From positions 620,001 to 684,000 of the forward strand of contig NC_070558.1 in assembly GCF_026914185.1 (NCBI RefSeq): a stretch of 64,000 bases of DNA. The letters are read 5' to 3'. The position numbers and the translations under genes are program-made. Positions 45,517 to 55,252 of the stretch are shown piece after piece. The DNA comes from Puccinia triticina. Its lineage: Eukaryota; Basidiomycota; Pucciniomycetes; Pucciniales; Pucciniaceae. The notes under the pieces are model-generated. The model was not told the origin of the DNA, did not search any database, and was given only the letters and a program-made list of their open reading frames with translations. Within the stretch, counting starts at the first letter, position 1. Every line of letters starts with the position of its first letter.

Positions 45517-47861
45517 CTAAATCCAACCGTACTCTTTCTTCACGTCCGACATAATTTGCGCCTGCGCTGCCAGTCTCCTTGCCTTGTTCTCTTTCTCGAC
45601 TCTTTGTTTCTCCGACTTCTCCTCTTTCATACGTTGTCGCTCAGCTGCCGATTCCTGTTGCTGTCTGAGAACCTCAGGCGACACCGCATTCTTCCGTGGC
45701 CTCTTTTCGTTGGGTGTATGTATTGGTGGCTCAGATTGCGTTTCTTTGGTCTCATGATTCGCAGTTGTGTTGTTACGGGTCCGCTTGGCAGGTGTGGACG
45801 ATTCTAGTTGTCTTGTATTGTTGCGTCTAGATGCATCATCAAGTAAATTTTCGGTCTGCTTGTGTTCTGGTATTTCGACCCCACTATCCGTGCCACTCCA
45901 CATGGGACCTGATCTGAATGTCTCAATTGTTTCCATCAAGCGCGCCAACTGGCCTGCAAGTGCCTCGCCTTTGATGATCCGTCGAAGGTCGCTTTCTGAC
46001 TGAATCTGACCGAAATAAGTGATAATAGCGTTCACCTCATCGTTACCAAAAAAATCTGTTGGGACAATGCTTTGCGGATTAGAGATTTTTTCTCTAAAGA
46101 ACTTTTGAAAATCTTTGTGCAAGATTGATTTTAGAGGCTGGAGTCTCAAGCAATCATGTTTGTTTGTTCTTGGGCCAGTTCGATTAGTGTTGTAGTTTCG
46201 CTTTGCCGGTAATGTAAGATCCACGTTCAATGCAACTTGATTCAAAACATATCGAGTAAAGTTTTCTCTGTTCAACTTATTTAAATTTTGTATTAAGGCG
46301 GCGGCAGAGTCCTTCATGCAGTTTGAGCACATACACGGGGCAAACCCATTTTGTTGTTCGCGAGACACTTCAGCTTTGTATAAGGGATCGTCAAAGTCTC
46401 GTGGGATGTAACCAATCCTAAAAACAACGACAGACACTGTCAGCACGACCCCTTCCTTCAAGCCGCGTAAGAAGTCCAAACCTACAAATTATCCATTGCA
46501 AACGCAACCCGGAGACATACAGGCGTAATCGCAAGAGCATCCATCAGGTCTTCGTCCGACTGCATCTGACCAGGTGTGAAATCCGCAACGCTGTTCTTCC
46601 CTTTGGGGCGGTTCGACTCGACAAAGAGGATGGCCAACCCAGGGCGACCATCGCGCCCGCATCGTCCGACCATCTGACAGATGAGGGAGGGATCTCCACG
46701 CCCAATGTGCACAATCTGGCGCACAAGTTTCCAGTTTTGGCCCATGCCAAGGGCTAGGGTGCACGAGATAATTGGTACCTTCCCTTCTACAAAGTCGGAA
46801 ATGACATCCTGTTTGTCTAACTCGCCAGTACAGGCATGGTAACGACGAGCAACAGAATTTCGATGGTCTAAGTGGTTATGTGGCGTCTCTCAAGCTTGGT
46901 CTAGTGCTTCGAGTACTTTGAGGGTTCGGTGGCGCGTACCCGTATAGATCAGAGAAGGAACTAGTTGGTCTTCGGAAATGTCGTCTTTTGAGCCGTAAAC
47001 CTTCATAATATCTTCGCACGACTGGATAGAGGCAGTCATTGGCATCCGAATTATCCTAATTTCAGGTCTAGTTAGCTCACCCCGAAGGATGTCAATGTGT
47101 GTATCAAGTAATTTGAGATTTTTCTTGATTGCTGCAATAGCTGCCGGTCTACAAGTGGCCGACATTAAGAGTAGTGGCGCATTATTTTTGGTTAATAGTT
47201 GGCCTCCAAGGCTACCATAAAATGGTCAAAAGGCTGCAAAATCCTGGTGTCGTACAATAGTCTTGAGTTTCTTCTGTCCACTCTCAACCAAGCCCCATGC
47301 ATATATCATATGCGCTTCATCCACAACAACTAAGGCCAGCTTGCTTTGAAATTCGGGTGAGAAATACATGTCGGTGAATGTTTGGTTGTCTAAAAAAATC
47401 TCGGGGGAGAGGTAGACAAAATTGTAGGCGCCATCCTGAATGTCTTGACATGCCTTGTTTGTAAAGTTTGGTTTCGTCAGGTTGATAGCCGTGTACCCAG
47501 CCGCCAATTTCTCGGCCACTTGGTTGTCGCCAAGTGCATCGAGCGGATTCAAAACTACGACAACGCCCAAAGTGTTCCGGTGTCAATCTTTAGGGAGCAT
47601 GTTCAGGTACATTTCTGAGATGCAAAATTTGCCAAAGCCAGTTGCTGCCAGGAGGAAAGTGTTTCTGCCTCGGAGGAGATTTGCAACTGTGTCGACTTGA
47701 AGTGGCTTTGCTTCCTGGTTGTATCTTTCTAACGCTTCTGACTTGATCATGTTCTTGAGCTTGTCGTCGCTAGAGTTCTTGATTTTAGCACCAACTTGAA
47801 TTCCAGTCATTTTTTCCGAGATCCCACAGTTTCTGGTTGGATAATGGTCCGAGTCAGGCAA
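45517..47861 (-). pseudogene. RecQ-like helicase of the 6.2-kb transposon (three in-frame TGA codons)
   Basis: It is a single reading frame from about 47861 to 46486, then a 68-bp intron (46485-46418), then 46417-45517. Helicase motifs in order: PLQVDTVANLLRGRNTFLLA; a Walker A loop AATGFGKF; the Walker B box VVVDEAH; MSATCRP; SLIYTGTRHRT; and QMVGRCGRDGRPG (motif VI). After these come a Cys cluster (CMCSNCMKD) and a charged C-terminus with NLS-like KRPRKNA. In-frame TGA codons lie at 47583, 47226 and 46890, each preceded by T, as expected from TCGA to TTGA. The Walker A Ser/Thr has become Phe. The 5' end is not resolved: no ATG with leader is obvious, and another TGA lies in frame just upstream. 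This copy cannot make an active enzyme. Confidence 0.8.
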
Positions 47862-48201
47862 CCAAGCAGGCCATCACCCCTCACCTTCAACCTATTGTCA
47901 CGACTCTCAGTATTTGTGCAGCTACACGACACGGTTGGCAATCCAGAAAATCCGTGTCAACAAATGCGGATCCACCGATGGATCTGCCAAACTCAATACA
48001 TGATTTTGAATTTTGTTTTGCCACCTCGACCTGGATTCCATGACACTTTTGCCACTAGGGATTGCATTTTTTTGATTGAAAGGCTGGCAAAGGTGTCAAA
48101 AGTTGCGCATCAATGAAGGCTACAAAACTGTCTGTTCATTTTTTTGTTATCATTTTTATTACAATTGATAGGACGGGTTTTTTTTTTGCACTAAATATCA
48201 A

Positions 48202-48304
48202 TTCTGCTCCCGCCAAAATTGAGGGATAGCAAGTAAGCCTCTCCTACGGAGAGCGCTCCGCGCGGGTCCCCCGGACCTCCGTTCGAGTGGCTTTGTTAAG
48301 CTAG
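48202..48304. repeat. Right terminal inverted repeat of the 6.2-kb transposon
   Basis: About 103 bp starting TTCTGCTCCCGCC and ending GTTAAGCTAG. It contains a hairpin GGAGAGCGCTCC. It is followed by the 9-bp duplication at 48305-48313. Confidence 0.75.
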
Positions 48305-48395
48305 AACACATCCTATGCTGCAATAACAAGTTGCACAGATTGGCAGCAATCCTCCGAACGGCGGCCCCTCAACATCAATAGAAATCCCGGGATCG

Positions 48396-50745
48396 ATGGT
48401 AATGTAAGCAAAGGAGCCCTTTGCTCTGCCTCATTGACCCACGACTGACCCATAGCTAACTTCCGTACAGGTCTTCTGTTGAGCTCATCAATCCTAAGGC
48501 TGAGACCATCAGACGGGCTCAAGCTCTACAAGTCAATATTACTGGTGAGAAGTTATAATCGAATTCATGAATAGCTCATCTTCAACTTGCTCATCCAAGT
48601 TATTTTTGCCAAACAAAACGTACCAGGTGCTATTGGGTTGGCAAATGTAGTCCGATCAAATTTAGGTACCTTTATTGCGATCAAATACTCAAGACAAATT
48701 GTTTGCGAGGAATGCTCCATTTTAATCTTGCTCAGTCCATTTCTTCAGGTCCCAGAGGCACTCTGAAGATGTTGGTCGATGGAGCAGGAAATATCAAAAT
48801 GACCAAGGTCAGTAGGACTATCTGTAAGCAGCAGACCTGATCAAGATCCCACTCTCGATCCATATTCCTCGTGGTTTCTCAAATTTATAATCCCCTTTAA
48901 AATCCACCACAGGACGGCAAAGTGCTGTTATCCGAAATGCAAATTCAGAACCCTACTGCAGCAATGATCGCCCGAAGTGCAACCGCTCAAGATGAAACGA
49001 CTGGTGATGGTACTACATCTTGCATATTACTAGTTGGCGAAACTTTGGAACAAGCCGAGCGATACATCAGTGAGGGTCGCCATCCAAGAGTCATCGCAGA
49101 GGGACTCGAAGTGGCGAAAACTGAAAGTCTCAAGGCATGTATATACATCTTTCAATAAGAAGAATCTCACGATCACATATCCATCGGCGAAACTGATACG
49201 AACACTTTGCTTTATCTTCGTAATCTGCACCGAAACACGCGTTTGTCAACAGTTTCTGGACGATTTCAAGCAGCCCATTCCTTCGGGAACTGACAATTCT
49301 ATCCTGCATTCAATCGCTCGCACTGCGCTGTCCACCAAACTGAATGTCAAGTTGGCAACAGGCTATCTGCTGATGTAGTCGATGCCGTTTTGGCGATTCG
49401 TCAAGAATCAGAACCGATCGATCTGCACATGATCGAGATTATGAAAATGCAACATCGTACCGAGAATGACAGTTGATTGGTTCGCGGAATCGTTCTAGAT
49501 CACGGAGCTCGGCACCCAGATATGCCTAGACAAGTGGAAAACGCATTTATCCTGACACTCAATGTCAGCCTGGAGTACGAAAAAACGTAAATATCCCCCT
49601 TGTCTTGACTCATTTGTGCCAAAATCAAGATAATCCTCACTAACCCTTTTGTTTTACAGGGAAGTCAACTCCGGGTTTTTCTATTCTTCCGCCGAACAAC
49701 GGGAAAAACTGGTAGAGTCTGAGCAAAAGTTTATTGACAAACGGGTCAAGAAGATCATCGAACTGAAGCAAAGAGTATGCGACTCGGAAATCAATCTCGA
49801 GGCCTTAGCAAACGGCGAGAAGCCAAAGGAAAAGCCGAAAGGCTTTGTTGTTCTGAACCAAAAAGGAATCGATCCTCTCAGCTTGGATATGTTGGCTAAA
49901 AGTGGGATCCTCGCTTTGAGACGAGCCAAGCGAAGAAACATGGAGAGGCATGTATTCCCCGGAAAATTCGAGATTGCTAAGCAGCCCTGATAACTTATTA
50001 CCATCTTGTTGTTTTAATTTAGGCTGCAGCTAGCGTGTGGAGGTGTCTCTCAAAACTCTGTTGACGGCTTGGACGCCAGTGTCCTCGGTTACGCTGGATT
50101 GGTTTATGAGCACACTCTGGGAGAAGAAAAGTTCACATTTGTCGAGGAGGTTCGAGAGCCGAAATCGGTTACGTTGTTGATTAAGGGTGAGTACCTTCGG
50201 ATTTGATCCACCAGAACCGAATAAAATGAGCTAAAATAATCCGCGTGATGTTTGCTTGAACCGTTGTTGTCGCTTTTCAGGACCGAATGCTCACACCGTC
50301 ACTCAAATCCACGATGGGCTACGAGATGGTTTGAGGGCTGTCAAGAACGCGATCGAGGATGGAGCAGTAGTCCCCGGAGCTGGAGCATTCGAACTAGCTT
50401 GCTCACGACATTTATCCCAAGCTGTCAAATCACAAGCCAAGGGACGAGCGAAGTTGGGAATTCGAACCTTCGCAGATGCATTATTAGTGATCCCCAAGAC
50501 CTTAGCAGCCAACGCTTGCTTGGATGTTCAGGAAGTTCTTAGTGGTTTGGTCGATGCGCTTGACGAAGGTGGTGTCCAAACCGCGGGAGTAGATCTTGCT
50601 ACAGGTAATCCAATCGATCCTATCCTCGAAGGCATTTGGGATAACTATTGCGTCAAACGGCAGTTGTTGCACAGTTGTTCTGTGATTGCTATGAACTTGT
50701 TGGTGACTGATGAGATCATGAGAGTGGGTCAGTCTAAATTTTGCT
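48396..50745 (+). pseudogene. CCT6: CCT6 (TCP-1 zeta chaperonin subunit) pseudogene
   Basis: Exons: 48396-48403, 48471-48544, 48627-48665, 48749-48807, 48913-49134, 49253-49586, 49660-49947, 50023-50186 and 50281 to about 50735. The translation is clearly CCT zeta: [91 protein letters not shown] and [20 protein letters not shown]. The chaperonin folds actin and tubulin. Lesions: a one-base deletion near 49357, a TGA at 49474-49476 (AGT TGA TTG, from CGA), several Arg-to-Cys or Gln and Ala-to-Val changes at CpG, and a lost C-terminus (sequence diverges after about 50735). Two introns use GC donors (GCATGT at 49135 and 49948). Because the subunit is essential, a good copy must exist elsewhere or in the other nucleus. 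Confidence 0.85.
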
Positions 50746-50810
50746 GTTATGAAGTTTTTGTGAGTAAGCCACAAATTGCTCAACTGATGTTGTTCTCCTC
50801 CCTTTGGATA

Positions 50811-51425
50811 AAGGAATACGTGAGTATCACAGACTACTTGTTCCGCAGTCTGAGTTCATGTTCTTGACCTCAGAGTATAAACCTTTAATTGCAGTGGCTG
50901 GAGATTTTATAAAGGAGGTCAAAAGTACCCTTCACAACTATGTGTATAATGCAAATGGTTATGCCTCTTATAGCCAAAGTTTGAAGTGAGCCAAGTCAGT
51001 CAAACTACTTAGGTACAGGAGCCTTGGCAAGTGCACTAGGGATACAGGACATGACCTTACCACCAATGAGACAAGAGACAGGACAAGAATCAGAGCACTT
51101 GGATTAAGTTATATTTTGGTAGTGGATTTTCCAAGTGCTCTGATTCTCGTCCTTTCTCTTGTTTCATTGGTGGTAAGGTCATGTCCTGTATCCCTAGTGC
51201 ACTTGCCAAGGCTCCTGTACCTAAGTAGTTTGACTGACTTGGCTCATATCTTTGAACTTTGGCTATAAGAGTGGCATAATCATTTGCATTATACACATAG
51301 TTGTTAAAGGTACTTTTGACCTCCTTTATAAAATCTTACCACAGTTAAAGGTTTATACTCTGAGATCAAGAACATGAACTCAGACTGTGGATGGAACAAG
51401 TAGTCTGTGATACTCACGTAATCCT
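50811..51425. repeat. 615-bp near-palindrome with ~290-bp arms
   Basis: The left arm (about 50811-51108) starts GGAATACGTGAGTATCACAG and is repeated inverted to about 51425 (ending CTGTGATACTCACGTAATCC). Only a few mismatches occur, with about 25 bases between the arms. It lies just past the point where CCT6 homology is lost. Both arms encode the same short peptide ([15 protein letters not shown]) with no known family. Confidence 0.85.
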
Positions 51426-51824
51426 TGATGTTGGAATACACAGGTGCTCCAAGCAACACGGTGCCCTGCGGTACGGCTAGCAACCTTGGACATGATTCAA
51501 TGACGTCAACGAGTGCCAAGACTCCAAATCAAAAGCTGATGACCGCTACTCCTTGACTCAGTTGACCGGGGTCATTTCCCCTTTACCTTATCTCAACACC
51601 TTTCTCCAACCAGCGGTCAAGTCAAGTATCAATCATAGTGCGCGGTTGCTTGTCGAGCTCACTAGTCTAGGCTACTCAATCTAAGGTTTATCTTTCTTTT
51701 GTTTTCTCTCATCTGTCCAGTTGACCATGTTTATCTAACCTCTTACTTATTGTTGTCTTAGCCATAAAGTCCTAGTGTTTGTGGTGGTTCAAGTTCTCTT
51801 GTGTTCTCATTTCCACATTGTTCC
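51426..51824. other. Sequence between palindrome and GC-rich block
   Basis: No gene supported. Confidence 0.4.
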
Positions 51825-52296
51825 AAGGGTGAAAGCGCTGCGCTTCAAAAAGCGCAGCGCAGCGTGAAGCGCAGCGGTTTTGGTGGCCGCTGCGCTGCGC
51901 TGAAAGTAGCGGCCCCGCCCGCTGCGCTACCGCTTTTTGGGTCTGGCAAGAAGCGGGGACCCGCTACTTTCAGCAGTAGCGCAGCGGAACCATTGCTGCG
52001 CTACCGCTTTTTGAGCTGGCCGCGTAGCGCTGCCCCGCTGCCAGCCAAAAAAGCGCAGCGCAGCACAGAGCGCAGCTGTTTTGGTGGCCGCTGCGCGGCG
52101 CTGAAAGGAGCGGCCCCGCCCGCTGCGCTACCACTTTTTGCGTCGGGGAAAAAGCGGGCCCCCGCTATTTTCAGCGGTAGCGCAGCAGGACTGGCGCTGC
52201 GCTACCGCTTTTTGGGCTGACTGTGCAGCGGTTCCCCGCTGCGCTGCGCTAAAAGACCACTTTTTTTGTAGCGCAGCGCAGCGTTTCAGCCTTGGT
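51825..52296. mobile_element. GC-rich foldback block built from GCGCAGCG-type words
   Basis: Nearly the whole 470 bp is made of GCGCTGCGC/AGCGCAGCG words in both orientations. The ends are inverted (AAGGGTGAAAGCGCTGCGC left, CCAAGGCTGAAACGCTGCGC as reverse complement of right). TTGTTCC flanks both sides (51818-51824, 52297-52303), a possible 7-bp target duplication. The long open frames through it are low complexity. Confidence 0.6.
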
Positions 52297-52449
52297 TTGT
52301 TCCTGTTTCTTTTAGGTAAAAATCATCTTTAATTTCTTATCATTATTTTCTATTTTTATTCTTAAATTTACTGAAATTAATTCCTTTTAGCCTAAAAATT
52401 ATCAAATTATCAGTACAGTGCTTCAGAAACAGGAACGGGTCACTCAAAA

Positions 52450-53406
52450 ATGTTGGACGTTGATGCCAATGATAAGTCCAGTCAAGCCTTGATTGGCAAG
52501 CTTGACAACATGAATTTTCCATTGTGGTGTATTCAAATGAGAACCTATCTCAAGAGCAAGGACCTTTGGGAAATCTGCTCAGGAGAATCAGTTTTGACTG
52601 CATCTAAGAAGAAAGTCAAAAACGCAGCCAACATTCTAATCAGTCATTTGAGCGAGGTTGCATTGAAGGCTGTTATCACCCCCAAAAACAAGGAAAAGCT
52701 GCAATTAATCTGGGATGCCATTGTTGATCAATACGCCTCGGCCTCAATCAATAACAAAGCCCGTATCTGGTTGAAATTTATGCGCTATGAGTACGGTGGG
52801 GACCTAAAGAATTATCTTATTGATTTTCAAAAGATGATAAGAGATTTCTCCATTGTGCAACTCGGCATACTGGATGACATTGTCTTGATTTTGATCCTTG
52901 CTAAACTCACTAAAGACTGTTGGAATGTATTTGATAACATTATCATGAACAAGTCAGTTATTTTCTTTCCAAGCCATACCATTTGTAAACTCCAAGAATT
53001 GGTCTATATGAAAGAAACTCGCGCGGTAGCATTGACTTCTAAAATCAAATCCTCCGTCAAAATTGAGAAAGATTTGGCCACGGCTTACAAGATGGAAGCC
53101 AAGAAGTCTAAAAGACCAAAGCCGGCAAATCCCTGTTATCCCGGCAAACATAATCCGCTTCCCTATCATCCAGCTTGGTGGCGCTTCAACTTAACGGCTA
53201 AGGAACATGACACATTGCACCCTGCCAATCCCAAAGCACATCTAGTGTTGGTCAAAGTTACAAACAAGTTGTCCAACGATGAAGATGAATACGATGTCGT
53301 TGAAGCAGCTGCTTTTGTTATCAATTCTTCAAACAAAGGATCCTTTTTCTACACGCAATTTTCTATTCCCACCCGATCCTGCAGATCCAACACTTTCCCG
53401 CACTAG
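52450..53406 (+). pseudogene. copia-type gag fragment (318 codons)
   Basis: Starts MLDVDANDKSSQALIGKLD and continues MNFPLWCIQMRTYLKSKDLW, the UBN2-type gag pattern (NFxxWxxxMxxYLxxxDLW). Protease is missing; the frame ends where the repeat at 53455 begins. It probably belongs with the decayed pol at 55253-58738. Confidence 0.75.
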
Positions 53407-53454
53407 TCCATCAGCTCCGCCCACTTTCCCGCACGTCATTGTCCCAGACTCCGC

Positions 53455-55252
53455 TGTGGTATACAGAAAAGTGAAAAATCAAAAGTTTTTTCTATACTAC
53501 ATATTTACTCACAATATGCCTCAAGATACCATCAAACAGAACTCATGAATGGACTCTACGTCCAATTTTACCCCTAGTCACCACTGGAAGCATTACTGGA
53601 ACCCCTCTGGATTGGAAGTTACACCCTCATGGACACTGCCAGCCCCAGTCATCAACCTGCCACACCCCCTCAAGTCACCTTTCCCAGGTATATGTTAATC
53701 AACAAACTAAAGCATGTATTTCTGGTAAGCAATTCTGACAAGGGAATACATGCAATGAAATAAAAAGATAAAAATAGAAAATGTACCTAAAGGCAAAGAG
53801 GACAATATAAAGAGACACGATAAGAACAAGGACACAGGACACAGGAGGACAACAAACTGGGAACAAAAAGAAAGAGTCAATGATGTTGGCCGGGATGAGT
53901 CCGATGTTATTGATGAGCCGTTAAGAACCTACAAGTTGTATGAGCGCAACATGAGATCGGCAAAGAAGATCGGCGGATTTGTCAAAAAGAAGGGAAAGCT
54001 GAGGACTGAGGTCTTGACGAAGGAATCGAGCAAGAAGGACTTGAGCGGACAGGAGAGAGTACGATATGATAACGTAGAGAGTAGAATGATGATGATGGTT
54101 TCAACCAATGATGATGTCGAGAGTGGAGGAACAGCTTAGATAAGAAAAGATAATCTTTTAGAATGATAGGCAGAATGTGATACTGCAGGTTCCCCGAGGG
54201 AAGGAAACAAAGATGACGGAAGGAAGAGTTTATATATGGATGGAGAGGTTTGAGCGGAGAATCTTGCTGGGGGAGATTTGGGGGATCCAAGCGTTGAATA
54301 TGATGTCATTGAGGTGCGAGCGTCCTGATGAGGTCATCAGAAGAAGTGAGGCCGCTAGAGTCCTAGAGGGATGTCACACAAATGTCAACAGTATACACAT
54401 ACTCAGCCTCAGCCAAACACATACTCTTTTCTACCCCTCTTATCTCCACTGCATATGCAGGGGACCAACCCCATTTCTTCTGTATTTGACATGTCCCTGC
54501 TCCATTTATGCACCCCTTGCAGCTGCATGCAGTCTTCTGACCCCATTTCTGCACTCCTTGCATTAGTCTGACACCACTCATGCACCCCTTCCATGAGGTA
54601 CCCCTGTATTTGACATTTCCCCGCTTTGTTTATGCGCTCCTTGCATTAGTATGAGCTCATCTTTCATTTCTCACCCCACTTTTTGACTGTATTTAGTATC
54701 TTCTGACACCACTTGTACGCAGCCCACCAGCTAAAATCCCTCATGCATGGGTCCCCCTTGTAGCTAAAATCCCTCACATTTGTCTACATAAGGAGCTCTC
54801 CCCCCCCAGTTGTTTTCCCCAGTTATTTACATACCACCCATAGCTTTACAATTACCCTTATCAATACCCTTATAACACCTCATAGCAGCCCTTAAATTTG
54901 CAAATAACCACTGAGCTCACTCTCATAACTCTCATATCTCTTGCTTAACATATCATGTGCCTGTCACAAGTTGCCCGGTTCCTGGTTCAACTCCCAACTG
55001 AGACATACTTTTCTCAGTCCAGACACTCTTCTCAACTTTTTATATCACCCTCTTGAGGACCTGTGTTCAACCCCCACTGGAAACATCAAGTCAACTTTCT
55101 TTCCCATCATCATAAAATCTCTCATCTTTCACATACCTGTCATCAAACAACTTCATCTGGAACTAGACCAGACCTATTGCTTGATTAAAACTTGCAAAGC
55201 TTAGCTTGGGGGGTCTTGTTATCTGATAGCAGAAGGGCAGAGTTTTGCACCT
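53455..55252 (+). repeat. Interspersed repeat, copy A (interrupted by a solo LTR)
   Basis: Once the 698-bp insertion at 53693-54390 is removed, the sequence matches the reverse complement of 59881-60788 along its length. It runs from GTGAAAAATCAAAAGTTTTT through ACACATACTCAGCC to CTTGTTATCTGATAG. It is rich in CCCCTTGCA-like words. It sits between the gag and pol fragments of a copia element. The class is unknown. Confidence 0.8.
53693..54390. mobile_element. Solo LTR (698 bp) inserted in copy A
   Basis: Begins TGTTAATCAACA and ends AATGTCAACA (TG...CA). GTATA directly flanks both sides (53688-53692, 54391-54395), and the uninterrupted sequence is seen in copy B. No internal coding region, so it is a solo LTR of another retroelement. 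Confidence 0.85.

Larger units (their letters stand above)
42114..48304. mobile_element. 6.2-kb DNA transposon carrying DUF6589 and RecQ-like helicase genes
   Basis: The ends are inverted. The left end (42114-42225) begins CTAACTTAAC, and the reverse complement of the right end (48202-48304) begins CTAGCTTAAC. Inside the arms, TATCCCTCAATTTTGGCGGGAGCAGAA on the right matches a similar left stretch in the same order. Each end also holds GC-rich local hairpins (for example GGCCGC-GAA-GCGGCC near 42158). A perfect 9-bp direct repeat, AACACATCC, flanks the whole unit. Inside are two genes converging tail to tail with 14 bp between their stop codons. The insertion point is about 80 bp upstream of the CCT6 copy. 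I know of no named transposon superfamily with this gene pair. Confidence 0.8.

Noticed and set aside
42114..48304. Helitron identity for the 6.2-kb element because of terminal hairpins and a helicase
   Set aside because: The helicase is RecQ-like rather than Rep/Pif1, the ends are inverted repeats, and there is a 9-bp duplication; Helitrons have neither of the last two.
51801..52220. 139-codon open frame through the GC-rich block
   Set aside because: Low-complexity translation of repeated GCGCAGCG words.
54363..54581. Cys-rich short frame also found at 60354-60557
   Set aside because: It is conserved only because both lie in inverted copies of the same repeat; no start context or domain.
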